From NCBI GenBank assembly GCA_002348365.1, contig DEBC01000025.1, positions 56,908-76,828 of the forward strand: 19,921 bases of DNA, written 5' to 3'. The notes under the pieces were generated by a model, which was not told the origin of the DNA, searched no databases, and worked only from the letters and a program-made list of their open reading frames with translations. Positions within the stretch are counted from its first letter, which is position 1, and every line of letters begins with the position of its first letter. This DNA comes from Alphaproteobacteria bacterium UBA2966. GTDB lineage: Bacteria; Pseudomonadota; Alphaproteobacteria; UBA2966. Positions 1 through 8,475 of the stretch are shown here, piece by piece. The position numbers and the translations under genes were made by a program.

Positions 1-411
1 CCGGGGGTCGAGACGCGGCTGCCACTGTTGTTCTCGCGCGCTCTGACCACCGATGGAATCGACCTCAATCAGGTCGTCGCCATGTCTGCCACTAATCCCG
101 CCAAGATTTACGGCCTCTATCCGCGCAAAGGAACGATTGGTGTCGGCTCCGATGCAGATTTCGCGATTTGGGATCCCGATCGCCGCATGACGATCTCCAT
201 CGACACCCTGCATGACGGCATGGATTACACGCCGTACGAAGGCCTTGGGGTTCAAGGCTGGCCCGACGTCACCGTATCCCGAGGCGACGTAATCTGGCGT
301 GACGGAGAGTTCGTTGGCGAGGCCGGACGGGGAGAGTTCCTGCCCTGTGAGAGACCCAACCCGATCAACGACCAAAGCTTCCTCGACGATGGCGGCGTGC
401 CGCCGAGTTAG
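1..411 (+). CDS. dihydropyrimidinase/D-hydantoinase, C-terminal fragment (5' end outside window)
   Basis: This is the C-terminal 136 residues of a cyclic amidohydrolase that opens dihydropyrimidine or hydantoin rings to N-carbamoyl amino acids in the cytoplasm. The frame is open from base 1 and begins PGVETRLPLLFSRAL, the conserved segment near the last metal-site aspartate region of the dihydropyrimidinase family. It continues with SATNPAKIYGLYPRKGTIGVGSDADFAIWDP, the typical hand-over from the TIM barrel to the C-terminal beta-sandwich, and then WPDVTVSRGDVIWRDGEFVG. The metal ligands (HxH, carboxylated Lys) would lie upstream and cannot be checked. The TTG at 28 is an internal codon, not a start. 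The tail after GEFLPC is short and proline-rich, as usual. Dihydropyrimidinase, hydantoinase and allantoinase-like specificities cannot be separated from this fragment. Confidence 0.9.
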   Translation, partial: PGVETRLPLLFSRALTTDGIDLNQVVAMSATNPAKIYGLYPRKGTIGVGSDADFAIWDPDRRMTISIDTLHDGMDYTPYEGLGVQGWPDVTVSRGDVIWRDGEFVGEAGRGEFLPCERPNPINDQSFLDDGGVPPS

Positions 412-479
412 GCGATACGCCAAGGCAACTCAGGGCACTTCAGGCGATCCTCGGCATCGCCTTCTGCCTCCCTCGGCCC

Positions 480-1337
480 TTATTCCGCCAGCACGCGCAT
501 CAGAAGTGTGTTGAACGCTTCGGGTGATTCGTACTGAACCCAGTGGCCGGCCTCGGGAATGACATGAACCGTGGAGTCCGGGTGGTTTTCCTGGACGTAA
601 TCGCGAATTCCGGCCAGATCCGGCCACAGCGTGACGTCACCTTCGCCAAAAATGAAATTCATTCGGCACGGCAGATCCCGCAGGGTGTCCGCCATTTTCG
701 ACCTGCGGGCGATACCGCGTGAGCGCAAGCGGACTCGCGCCATGTTGGCCATATGCATTGTCATGGCGAGATCATCGATTCTCTCGGGATTCCGCACCAT
801 CAACTTCTCCAGATTGGAGCGGTAGATGGGCGCGGCCTCTTGCTGCGAGAGGCCGGGAGGGACCGAGGTGAGGTCGTTGGCCGGACCGTCACGGTTCAGA
901 CCCAGGATCGGCGACCCGACGATAGTCAAACTGAGAATGCGTCGCGCCTGAGCACGGGCAACAAGACCTGACAGCAGGCCGCCGAACGAAAACGAGACCA
1001 GATCGAATGCCCGATCATCCGGCACGACCTTATCGAGGCCGTCCGACAGAATTGACGCCAAGCTCTCGGCATCGATCGGTTGAGGCGGGAGATCGGAGTC
1101 CCCGCAGCCTGGCAGGTCCGGTGCGATGATCCGGTAGTTCGCCTCGAATACCGGAATCGTTCGCACCCAGTGATTCCAGGCGCCGGAACCACCGTGTAGC
1201 AGCACCAGGGTCGGACGCACCGGGTCGGCCTCACCCCAGGTGCGCCAAACCACATGTCCATCTCCGAACGACGTGCGGGTCTCATGGCAGCGCAAAAGCA
1301 AGGCGTCGAGAACTGATTGCGGATCGTCAGAATTCAT
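480..1337 (-). CDS. alpha/beta hydrolase
   Basis: A 285-residue alpha/beta-hydrolase-fold protein, probably cytoplasmic (no signal peptide), likely an esterase or C-C/amide hydrolase; the substrate is unknown. The oxyanion-hole motif LLHGGSGAWNHW is near residues 46-57, and PDLPGCGDSD near 73-82 is the usual loop after strand 4. The nucleophile elbow is LVSFSFGG with Ser117; the first glycine of GxSxG is replaced by Ser115. The acid is probably Asp234 (FGEGDVTLWPD) and the base His265 (PEAGHWVQYE). Length is normal for the family. The ATG at 1337 has no clear Shine-Dalgarno sequence, so the start is less certain than the stop. It is transcribed away from the acyl-CoA synthetase at 1569 across a shared 231-base region. 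Confidence 0.87.
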   Translation of the reverse strand: MNSDDPQSVLDALLLRCHETRTSFGDGHVVWRTWGEADPVRPTLVLLHGGSGAWNHWVRTIPVFEANYRIIAPDLPGCGDSDLPPQPIDAESLASILSDGLDKVVPDDRAFDLVSFSFGGLLSGLVARAQARRILSLTIVGSPILGLNRDGPANDLTSVPPGLSQQEAAPIYRSNLEKLMVRNPERIDDLAMTMHMANMARVRLRSRGIARRSKMADTLRDLPCRMNFIFGEGDVTLWPDLAGIRDYVQENHPDSTVHVIPEAGHWVQYESPEAFNTLLMRVLAE

Positions 1338-1419
1338 AGGGGTGGGTTCGTATCGGGCAAGATGTTCGGATGCGCGATGTCCAGAATTGCCGAACGTCCC
1401 GGGCTGATTCCTTCAATCG

Positions 1420-1436
1420 CGGTTCAATTCGAACCG
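1420..1436. promoter_or_regulatory. inverted repeat, possible operator in a divergent promoter region
   Basis: CGGTTC and GAACCG form perfect 6-base arms around the 5-base spacer AATTC. The repeat sits between the divergently transcribed hydrolase (start 1337) and acyl-CoA synthetase (start 1569), where a regulator of both genes would bind. No regulator gene lies nearby and no promoter hexamers could be paired with it convincingly, so the operator role is inference. Confidence 0.3.
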
Positions 1437-1568
1437 AAACATACAGGAACGGTCAAATAACGGATGGTTTTGCGAAGCAGGGCCAACATGTATGAATGAA
1501 CTCTCCCGACCATTGATTCTCGTTGACGCCAACATCCTGCAAGTCCGAACACGCGGCCGGTTAAGCAA

Positions 1569-3107
1569 TTGCCTGATTATCGTCCACATGATGAGGTCTT
1601 GATCGCCCGACAGCCAACGGTTGGGGCACTTTTTCACAGCCGCGCCGCAGCCAATCCCGATCATCTGGCCATCGTCGATGGCGACCGTGTACTGACTTAC
1701 GCGGCGCTGGAGGAACGATCGAATCGGCTTGGTCAGGCCCTTTTGGATCGCGGGCTGGAACCGGGCGACAGAGTGTGCCTTCTGGCCCGTAATTGCGCCG
1801 AATATGTCGAAGTCGAGCTCGCCGCCGCCAAGACGGGTCTCATCGTCGCCGCCTTGAACTGGCGGCTGAGTGACCCAGAACTGCGACATTGCGTAGAGCT
1901 GGTTGAGCCCAAACTGCTGATCGCGCAAGCCGATTACCAGGAGACGCTTGATCGACTCCATCTCATGGAGAACCTGCGCATCGTCATTGGGCCGGACTAC
2001 GAACATCACCTCGCCATGGCCCCTGCAACATACCCTGATATCGATCTCGACCCGGAAGACGGCTTGATCATCCTCTACACGAGTGGAACCACGGGCCTTT
2101 CCAAGGGAGCCCTGATCAGTCACCGTGCCATGATCGCCAGGGGCATGTGCTACGCATCTGAGTTGGAAGTCCCCATCGGCGACAATTTCGTTGCCTGGGC
2201 TCCCTTCTTTCACATGGTGTCGACCGACCGTTCCATCGCGACCTTGTTGCGGGGCGGCACCGTGCACGTGGTCGACGGGTATCAGCCGGACAAGATCATC
2301 GACATCATCGAAGGCGTTCCCATGCGGGCATTGGTGCTGATACCGGGGATGATCGAACCATTCACCGCCGCCCTGAATGAACGTAATGCCAAAGTGAAAT
2401 CCGTCGGCCTGTGCGGCACGATGGCCGATCTGGTACCGCCAGAAGAGATCGCCGCCGCCACACGCCGCCTTGGTGCCCGGTACGTCAACTCGTTCGGCTC
2501 AACCGAGACCGGTTTACCTCCTGCGACGGGAGCCACGATTCCCGTGGGATTCGCCCCGACCCGCTTGTCCAAACGGCAGAGTGCGTTCTGCGAGGTGCGT
2601 CTGGTCGACCCCAATGACGACGACGTTCCTCTCGGCATTCCCGGCGAGGTTGCCGTGCGCGGGCCGACCCTGTTCAGCGGCTACTGGAACGCGGATGAGG
2701 CGAATGCCATCGCCTTCCGAGGCGGCTGGTTTCACATGGGCGACGTCATGCGCCGAAACCTTGACGGAACCCTCGATTATGTCGATCGCGTCAAGTACAT
2801 GATCAAGTCAGGGGGCGAAAACATCTACCCGGCGGAAATCGAGAATGTCCTGTTGGCCGACAATCGAATCGATGAAGCGGTTGTCGTGCGCAAGAACGAT
2901 ACCGCGTGGGGCGAGGTGCCGGTCGTGTTTGTCGTGCGAAACGAATCCAACCTGACCGAAGCGGATGTCCTGGAGCGATGCCGACACGACCTGTCGAGCT
3001 ACAAGCACCCGAAAGACGTCATCTTCATTGATGCTTCCGAATTGCCGCGTTCAACCACGGGCAAGGTCCGCCGCCACGAACTCGAACAACGTCTGGAAAG
3101 CGATTGA
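1569..3107 (+). CDS. AMP-forming acyl-CoA synthetase/ligase (ANL superfamily)
   Basis: This 512-residue enzyme activates a carboxylic acid to its CoA thioester through an acyl-adenylate, using ATP. The diagnostic motifs are present in order: phosphate-binding loop YTSGTTGLSKGA (170-181), VNSFGSTETG (306-315), GWFHMGDVMRRNLDGTLDYVDR (386-407) containing the ribose-binding Asp392 and hinge Arg407, the CoA-domain segment KSGGENIYPAEIE (413-425), and PRSTTGKVRR (493-502) with the catalytic Lys499. Length is typical. The start is the TTG at 1569: an in-frame stop at 1524-1526 limits extension, there is no ATG upstream, and the N-terminus then fits the family (TVGALFHSRAAANPDHLAIV). The ribosome site is weak. 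Chain length or aromatic specificity cannot be read. It converges on the glutathione transferase gene with a 23-base gap. Confidence 0.93.
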   Translation: MPDYRPHDEVLIARQPTVGALFHSRAAANPDHLAIVDGDRVLTYAALEERSNRLGQALLDRGLEPGDRVCLLARNCAEYVEVELAAAKTGLIVAALNWRLSDPELRHCVELVEPKLLIAQADYQETLDRLHLMENLRIVIGPDYEHHLAMAPATYPDIDLDPEDGLIILYTSGTTGLSKGALISHRAMIARGMCYASELEVPIGDNFVAWAPFFHMVSTDRSIATLLRGGTVHVVDGYQPDKIIDIIEGVPMRALVLIPGMIEPFTAALNERNAKVKSVGLCGTMADLVPPEEIAAATRRLGARYVNSFGSTETGLPPATGATIPVGFAPTRLSKRQSAFCEVRLVDPNDDDVPLGIPGEVAVRGPTLFSGYWNADEANAIAFRGGWFHMGDVMRRNLDGTLDYVDRVKYMIKSGGENIYPAEIENVLLADNRIDEAVVVRKNDTAWGEVPVVFVVRNESNLTEADVLERCRHDLSSYKHPKDVIFIDASELPRSTTGKVRRHELEQRLESD

Positions 3108-3130
3108 AGAGGGATCGGTGCTTGCTTGCC

Positions 3131-3817
3131 TCAATCCGCGAGTCTGAGGTTCTGCGGGAACATGACCCGCCGCGCTTCCTCATCCATCTCGGCCTTGAAT
3201 TTATGCTGGGTGGCCAGAGCCACCGCGCGATCCGCGGCGGGCCGGGCGCCGATTTCGTCCATCAGCCGCTTCAGATTGGGCATGGTGGACATGGCTTCCT
3301 CGTTCATGACGCGTGAAATCATGCGCGCCCAGCCCCATACGGCCATGTCGACGATCGTGTAGGTCTCGCCGAGCATGTAGTGATTGTCGCCGAGATGCGC
3401 GTCCAGGATTCCGTAGTGACGCTCGGCCTCGAAGTCATAACGATTGATGGCGTAAGGAATCTGGTCCGGCGCGAAATGCTTGAAGTGTACGGACTGCCCC
3501 GAGTACGGCCCCACACCCGTGGCGACGAACATCAGCCAGGACAGAAGTCCCGCCCGTGCTTCCGGGGTTCCCTCGGGCAGGAATTTGCCGGTTTTCTCGG
3601 CGAGGTACAAAAGGATTGCATTGCTGTCGAAAACGGCAACGCCATCGTCCTCGATTGCCGGGGCCTTCGCGTTCGGGTTGATCGCCAGATACACTGGCTT
3701 GTGCTGATCGCCAGTACGCATGTCGATGGGTACCGGCTCGTAGTCCAGGCCGGCCTCTTCAAGAAACAGAGCCACCTTCATAGGATTGGGACCGGCGTTG
3801 TAGTAGAACTTCAACAT
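3131..3817 (-). CDS. glutathione S-transferase family protein, Nu-class-like (YfcG/YghU type)
   Basis: A 228-residue cytosolic glutathione transferase. The N-terminal thioredoxin-like domain contains FYYNAGPNPMKVALFLEEAGLDYE, the cis-proline segment NPNAKAPAI, and the glutathione gamma-glutamyl-binding DSNAILLYLAEKTG. The all-helical C-terminal domain contains GPYSGQSVHFKHFAPDQIPYAINRY and LGETYTIVDMAVWGW (N-cap box). The order and wording match E. coli YfcG and YghU, Nu-class enzymes known for disulfide-bond reductase activity with glutathione and for weak transferase activity. The start at 3817 is supported by AAGGTG a few bases upstream (3822-3829). Its role here could be detoxification of an electrophilic intermediate or thiol-disulfide exchange; context does not decide. 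Confidence 0.92.
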   Translation of the reverse strand: MLKFYYNAGPNPMKVALFLEEAGLDYEPVPIDMRTGDQHKPVYLAINPNAKAPAIEDDGVAVFDSNAILLYLAEKTGKFLPEGTPEARAGLLSWLMFVATGVGPYSGQSVHFKHFAPDQIPYAINRYDFEAERHYGILDAHLGDNHYMLGETYTIVDMAVWGWARMISRVMNEEAMSTMPNLKRLMDEIGARPAADRAVALATQHKFKAEMDEEARRVMFPQNLRLAD

Positions 3818-3993
3818 GCGTCACCTTCTGTTTGCTGAATCGTTCAGACACGGCCGGCAGAGTGAAGATCTGCCAGCACTTCATGACCGCTAGTATGCCA
3901 TTTGTGGCGCGTGAGTATTGGTCAGGTGCACGGTCCGGCTACCTAAATTGACCGCGCTCTGGAGACACTGTGCCACAAGACATGGCGACACCA

Positions 3994-5199
3994 TTAGCGA
4001 TGCACCTCTGCATTTGATGTCGGCAGCTTAAAGACTAGAACCAGGCCAAGGGCAGCCAGAGTCGCCAGGGCGGTGAACGCCAGTGAATAGCTTTCCGTTA
4101 CATCGAAGATGCGCCCGGCCACGATCGGACCCAGCGCGCCGCCGATCGTGCCAAAGAACACGACGATTCCGAAGATTGCACCGTGCGCCCTCAACCCAAA
4201 AAATTCGGCGACCGTTGGGGACATGACGGTGAACAGGCCGCCATGACCGAAGCCGTAGACGGCAACCGCCACGAACACGATCCATATTGAGGAGCTTGAA
4301 AAAAATATGAGGAAGCTCAAGATCAACGGCACCAGGCACAGGATCAGGGCGCGCCGGCCACCGATGCGATCAACGAGCGTTCCCACGGTCAGGCGTCCCA
4401 CGATGCTCACCGCCGCCATTACCGACAAAAGCGATGCGGCCCATGCAGCTGTCATCCCGAGATCCATGCCGTGAACGACCACGTGCAGGGGGATCGTTGT
4501 CAGGGACGTGAAAAACGAGAACTGGATGGCGCAGAGCATCCACAGCGTGCGGTTGCCGCGCGCCTCACGAATGCTGGAACCCGTAGCTTCGATGTTTCGA
4601 CTCGCATCCTTGACCGGTTCCGGGCTCTGAATCAGTGACGCAGCGAAGATCAGCAGCACTATCGCAGCGCATCCCAGGATCATAATCGCCAGACGCCAGT
4701 CATAGATCGCGATCAGAGCCGCAGCGGCGGGCGGGATGGAGATCTGGCCGGCCGCAGTCCCCACTTTCACGACGCCGGTCATCATGCCGCGGCGACGGTG
4801 GAACTGCTTCGCGATTGTCGAGAGAGTGACGACATCGTGGGTCGCAAGACCCAGACCGAGTAGCAGGCCAAAAAACGCGAACAACTGCCACGGCTGTGAG
4901 ACCTGCGAAAGCAGAACGAATCCGATGCCGCACAAAGCGCCTGTCGTGGCGAGAACCGGCCGCGGCCCATAGCGGTCGCTGAGATGACCCCCGAATGATG
5001 CCAGGACACCCATCACGATAAAGGCGAATGAAACGCAACTGGACAGCAAAGTGCGCGACCAGCCGTATTCGACCTCGAAGAACTTGAAAAACAGGCCGTA
5101 CGCGAACAGGAAGCCGACAATCGTAAACTGGGTCAAACACGCGCCCAACACGGTAAAATAGCGCCTGTCGAGACGGGCAAGAGCCGAGGGAACCTGCAC
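3994..5199 (-). CDS. MFS transporter, monocarboxylate/oxalate-formate antiporter-like
   Basis: A 401-residue inner-membrane transporter of the major facilitator superfamily. About twelve hydrophobic segments are visible, with the loop motif GGHLSDRYGPRPVL between helices 2 and 3 (classical GxxxDRxGRR form) and a repeat of it in the second half (GTLVDRIGGRRALIL). The segment EVEYGWSRTLLSS before helix 2 resembles the YGWSR signature of the monocarboxylate-transporter-like and oxalate/formate group, so an organic acid anion is the likely cargo. The start is GTG at 5199; a TAA stop lies two codons upstream in frame, so it cannot be much longer. The ribosome site is poor. It lies downstream of the glutathione transferase promoter region and diverges from the small gene at 5421. 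Confidence 0.92.
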   Translation of the reverse strand: MQVPSALARLDRRYFTVLGACLTQFTIVGFLFAYGLFFKFFEVEYGWSRTLLSSCVSFAFIVMGVLASFGGHLSDRYGPRPVLATTGALCGIGFVLLSQVSQPWQLFAFFGLLLGLGLATHDVVTLSTIAKQFHRRRGMMTGVVKVGTAAGQISIPPAAAALIAIYDWRLAIMILGCAAIVLLIFAASLIQSPEPVKDASRNIEATGSSIREARGNRTLWMLCAIQFSFFTSLTTIPLHVVVHGMDLGMTAAWAASLLSVMAAVSIVGRLTVGTLVDRIGGRRALILCLVPLILSFLIFFSSSSIWIVFVAVAVYGFGHGGLFTVMSPTVAEFFGLRAHGAIFGIVVFFGTIGGALGPIVAGRIFDVTESYSLAFTALATLAALGLVLVFKLPTSNAEVHR

Positions 5200-5410
5200 A
5201 GTTTATTTCCGGCTTCGTGTTGGACCGAGGAAGAGACGGGGCGGCGTGATGCCGTAGTTGCTGATGAGACATCCGCGGACGTTTGGGGTCAAGGTGTGCA
5301 GTGAAGAGGCTAGGACTTGCGGATCAGGCGAGTTGACATCCGCCAGGTCGCACGATTGGAGTTAGACCGGTATGCCGCATGTCTCGTGACACGCTGGCAA
5401 CGGATCGCTG

Positions 5411-5417
5411 GGAGGAG
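5411..5417 (+). promoter_or_regulatory. strong Shine-Dalgarno sequence deciding the start at 5421
   Basis: GGAGGAG lies 3 bases before the ATG at 5421. This favours 5421 over the in-frame ATG at 5379, which has no such site. Confidence 0.7.
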
Positions 5418-5420
5418 CGC

Positions 5421-5918
5421 ATGGCCAAAGCAGTGAAAAACAAAACGCAATCTGCGAAAAGGACTGTGAAGAAGCCTGCCAAGACGGCGTCTGCCCGGAA
5501 GTCACCACGACGAACCACATCAAAGCCTGTCGCCGAAGGCAGGAACTGGACTCCGGGCCACCCTTACCATGAACCCGAGGCCGTGCGCATCCGTACCGCC
5601 AAAGGCCGTCGCCCTTACTTTTTCGATGATCCCAATATCGACAAGCTGTACGCCATGATCATGGCGCTGGCCGCTGAAGTTTCGGTCATCCGCGAACGCA
5701 TGGACACGCACGAACGCCTTGCCGAAAAGAAGAAGTGGCCGACGCACCAGGCGATCGAAGATCACGAACCCGATGAGACGACCGACGCTTTTCGTGACCA
5801 ATGGCGTGCCGACTATATTGCGCGCATTCTGCGCATTATCCAGGTCGAACTCGATCAGATCAAAAGCGGTGAGAGCGAAACGAACTACGATCAGATCATC
5901 GAGGACGTCTCCAAGTAA
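5421..5918 (+). CDS. small hypothetical protein with Lys/Ala-rich basic N-terminal tail
   Basis: A protein of about 165 residues whose family I do not recognise. Residues 1-40 are rich in Lys, Ala, Thr and Arg (KAVKNKTQSAKRTVKKPAK), resembling a histone H1-like or nucleoid-associated tail and probably disordered. The rest is charged and helical: a short aromatic stretch (GRRPYFFDDPNIDKLYAMIMALAAEVSVIRERM) followed by a helix-forming acidic C-terminus (ADYIARILRIIQVELDQIKSG). There is no signal peptide or membrane segment. A 5379 start would add 14 residues, but the ribosome site supports 5421. A perfect TTGACA lies at 5333-5338, but I found no matching -10 element. Nucleic-acid binding is a guess from composition; the C-terminal part could instead be a small oligomerising scaffold. 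Confidence 0.75.
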   Translation: MAKAVKNKTQSAKRTVKKPAKTASARKSPRRTTSKPVAEGRNWTPGHPYHEPEAVRIRTAKGRRPYFFDDPNIDKLYAMIMALAAEVSVIRERMDTHERLAEKKKWPTHQAIEDHEPDETTDAFRDQWRADYIARILRIIQVELDQIKSGESETNYDQIIEDVSK

Positions 5919-5994
5919 GTCTGATCGGGTGGCTCATATCCTCGCTTCCCCTGCATGGGGTGGGCAAGGAATGAGAGTTGCAGCCGGGGCCGCT

Positions 5995-7179
5995 CTAGAG
6001 TTTCTGGCCTGCGAAAATCGTTGTGCCGACGAGTTCTCCCCCAGCATCCCGCACAGGGTCGTACGCGACGCAGCCGTCCGCCTGCGGACGAGGCCAAACT
6101 TCGGTGATCGTCTTCCGCGCGAAACCGGCATCGGCCAGCAGTTCTCGAGCATCCGAATGATGCAGGGTGCCCCAGAAAGGCTCGGCGTTGTAATGCGTAT
6201 CCCAATCCCAGTAGTAGGCCTGATAGTCGTCGAGGCCACGGGCGAATTGAGTGTCCATGTGCATCGTCACGCATCCCTTGCGTAGCACCCGGTGACATTC
6301 CTTGAGGATGCGCGGTGTTGCCTTGGCCGAAGTCTCGTGAAACAGGCCGTGTGACACGACGAGATCGAAGGACTCGTCCTCGAACGAAAGTGCCTCTGCA
6401 TTTTCCTGGCGGAAGTGAACGGCAACGCCGAGGTACTCGGCACGGGCATGTGCGTAGCGCAGAGATGGTGCCGCAACATCAACACCGTATACCTCGGCAT
6501 CAGGAAACCGTTCGGCGTAAGGAACCGTACTTCCCCCGATCGTGCAGCCGAGATCCAGGATTCGCTGAGGCTTCAGGTCCGGAAACTGCTGCTTCACGTA
6601 ATCGATGAGCGTATATCCTGGTATCGCGCGCTGCAGGCGTTCGCGGCTGTCCCGGTACTCGAGGGCAGATGAGCCGCGAATCGGCAATCCGTAGTAGTAG
6701 GCCCCGCGATCGAAGATCGCGCCGGCATAGACGTCGTCCTCGGCAATATCGGTGTGATAGCCGCCCGGCATGCAGTGAATATCGATTGCGGTGTTGTAGG
6801 CCGGGACCTTGAGCTCTGGATCCAGTGTCAGGCTTCCCTGGGGTGCCTGAATCCGGCTCTTCTCGATCAGCTCCGGCAGCTGATGCTGAACGATCTCACC
6901 CACGGTATCCCAGGTCATTTCCTGGATGGTTCGCGCCATAGAACTCCAGGTCTGGACGAACGGATCCTCTTCCATGGCGTGACGCCATTCCACCCGCCCC
7001 TTTGGATCGCGACCGTTTTGCGCGCGAAACTTGGATGCAACGCGGGTTCGTCCCACTACGGCGTCTGCCGGATAGACATGATCCTCCATGTGCATCTTGA
7101 GGCTAGCGATGAAGTTCTGGCGGGCCAGCTCATCGCTGGTCGGCAGCGGCATCATGGGATGCGCAAAGGGCTGTTTCAT
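5995..7179 (-). CDS. class I SAM-dependent methyltransferase with long N-terminal domain
   Basis: This 394-residue protein has a Rossmann-type methyltransferase domain from about residue 190. Motif I is RILDLGCTIGGSTVPYAERFP (206-226); the acidic residue ending strand 2 is Asp234 in EVYGVDVAAPSL; motif III/IV is FDLVVSHGLFHETS (271-284). These bind S-adenosylmethionine. The first ~190 residues match no family I recognise; they include YHTDIAEDDVYAGAIFDRGA and a helical region and may form the substrate-binding lid. The acceptor is unknown. The start at 7179 is well supported: GGAGGAG (7187-7193) sits 7 bases upstream. The epimerase gene is 154 bases upstream on the same strand, so the two may be co-transcribed and act on the same small molecule or sugar. 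Confidence 0.88.
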   Translation of the reverse strand: MKQPFAHPMMPLPTSDELARQNFIASLKMHMEDHVYPADAVVGRTRVASKFRAQNGRDPKGRVEWRHAMEEDPFVQTWSSMARTIQEMTWDTVGEIVQHQLPELIEKSRIQAPQGSLTLDPELKVPAYNTAIDIHCMPGGYHTDIAEDDVYAGAIFDRGAYYYGLPIRGSSALEYRDSRERLQRAIPGYTLIDYVKQQFPDLKPQRILDLGCTIGGSTVPYAERFPDAEVYGVDVAAPSLRYAHARAEYLGVAVHFRQENAEALSFEDESFDLVVSHGLFHETSAKATPRILKECHRVLRKGCVTMHMDTQFARGLDDYQAYYWDWDTHYNAEPFWGTLHHSDARELLADAGFARKTITEVWPRPQADGCVAYDPVRDAGGELVGTTIFAGQKL

Positions 7180-7333
7180 GATCGAGCTCCTCCGGCCGGC
7201 AAGTGTCGTTGGTGAATTCTACTACGAAATGGCGGGACAGGTATGTCCCCGCTCCGCGTCAAAGGTCAATCTGCCTGGAACGCAGCAGATCCTGGGCGCA
7301 ACCCCAATGACAACGACTTCCCGGGCATACGCG

Positions 7334-8260
7334 TCACCACCATTTCTTCCGATCTTCTCGCTGCGCACGAAGCCCGTCGGGAATGCTGTATTGCGGCTGG
7401 TAACCCAGGTCGTCACGGATGCGCGTTGTGTCGACGGCGCCGGCTTCGCGACCCTGCCCCGTAAAGGTGACGGCTCCGCAATTCGGCTCGACCTCTTTCA
7501 TCATCTCCGTGAACTCGCGCAGCGTCACATAATTTTCGTCCGGACCGGCAACGTTGTAGACGTGGTGAGATGGATTGGGATGCGTCAGAGCGAGCACTGT
7601 CGCAGTCGCCGAATCGCGGACATAGGTCAGGTGACGCTGAAGCTCACCTCCGACCTCGGATATCGTGACTGCATCACCGTCCATGGCGCCGGTAATATCC
7701 TGGATGACCTTTGCCATGCCCGGACTCGTAACGTTGCCCGGGCCGAAGGTCATGTTGTAGCGGAGAGCGATAAAATCGAAACCGTGTTGCTCGGCATAAC
7801 GGATCCCAATCTGTTCGGCCAACAGCTTGCTGCTTCCATAAATCGTGATTTCGGGCCCGACCGGCACATCTTCGAGCTGGCGGTCGGCACGAACGCCGAA
7901 CGCCGCGCCACTACTGGCAAACACGACGCGCTCGACACCGTGATTGCGTGCCGCATCGAGGACGTTGATTGTGCCTCCTATATTGATTCGCATTGCAGCA
8001 TCGGGAGCGCGGTCACAGTCGAACTGCAATGCTGCCGCGAGATGGACGATACGCCCGGCACCGCTGTCCGATACCGCCCGTGCCACCTCTTCGGCGTCAC
8101 CCACGTCGCCGTAGATCCAATGGAGACGATCCTCATAGGATTTGAGAATTCCCTTGGGCGCACTGCGACTGAAAACCACCACCTCCATGCCCAACTCACA
8201 CAGGTCGGCCACAGCGTATGAGCCGATCAGTCCGCCGCCTCCGAACACGATGACGTCCAC
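7334..8260 (-). CDS. NAD(P)-dependent epimerase/dehydratase (extended SDR)
   Basis: This 308-residue extended short-chain dehydrogenase has a Rossmann nucleotide-binding glycine motif at the very N-terminus, MDVIVFGGGGLIGSYA (Gly7 to Gly13). Asp52 (YGDVGD) and HLAAALQ (73-79) follow, as in UDP-sugar epimerases. The catalytic residues are Ser116/Ser117 (FASSGAAFG), Tyr141 and Lys145 (YGSSK), and LRYNMTFGPG matches the substrate-side motif. The fold class is firm; the substrate (nucleotide sugar, or another hydroxy/keto compound) is not. The frame runs open to 8338, but GTG 8260 is chosen because AAAGGAG (8266-8272) is 5 bases upstream and the resulting N-terminus begins directly with the first strand. 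GTG 8266 is the nearest alternative. It diverges from the acyl-CoA ligase. Confidence 0.9.
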   Translation of the reverse strand: MDVIVFGGGGLIGSYAVADLCELGMEVVVFSRSAPKGILKSYEDRLHWIYGDVGDAEEVARAVSDSGAGRIVHLAAALQFDCDRAPDAAMRINIGGTINVLDAARNHGVERVVFASSGAAFGVRADRQLEDVPVGPEITIYGSSKLLAEQIGIRYAEQHGFDFIALRYNMTFGPGNVTSPGMAKVIQDITGAMDGDAVTISEVGGELQRHLTYVRDSATATVLALTHPNPSHHVYNVAGPDENYVTLREFTEMMKEVEPNCGAVTFTGQGREAGAVDTTRIRDDLGYQPQYSIPDGLRAQREDRKKWW

Positions 8261-8265
8261 GTTCA

Positions 8266-8272
8266 CTCCTTT
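8266..8272 (-). promoter_or_regulatory. Shine-Dalgarno sequence deciding the epimerase start
   Basis: On the minus strand AAAGGAG is followed by 5 bases and GTG (8260). It argues against the 26-residue N-terminal extension that an ATG at 8338 would give. Confidence 0.65.
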
Positions 8273-8475
8273 CTCAATTGCTGAGCCGACAGTCCCTGAA
8301 GAATCTCCGAGAGGCTCAACAAGGCGGACATCAGTCACCGGCTGGATATTGGCATCCCAATTTATGGCTGCGCAATTTGACCTGGTGGAAGCACGACTCG
8401 CGCATTCCGCAACGTCCGTCTAAGGTTCGCCGCATCGTGAATTGACCGCCCCGCTTTGCGGTTCTCAACTGGTTT

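Noticed and set aside
1413..2267. 284-codon open frame on the minus strand over the start of the acyl-CoA synthetase
   Set aside because: It is antisense to the P-loop region of the ligase, and its product shows no family motif.
5333..5338. Perfect TTGACA -35 hexamer upstream of the small basic protein gene
   Set aside because: No acceptable -10 hexamer is found 15-19 bases downstream, so no promoter is called.
5946..5962. CCCC/GGGG short hairpin between the converging small-protein and methyltransferase genes
   Set aside because: The stem is only four bases with no T-run; too weak to call a terminator.
7088..8221. 377-codon open frame on the plus strand opposite the epimerase
   Set aside because: The opposite strand carries the full SDR motif set; the plus frame product has no family features.
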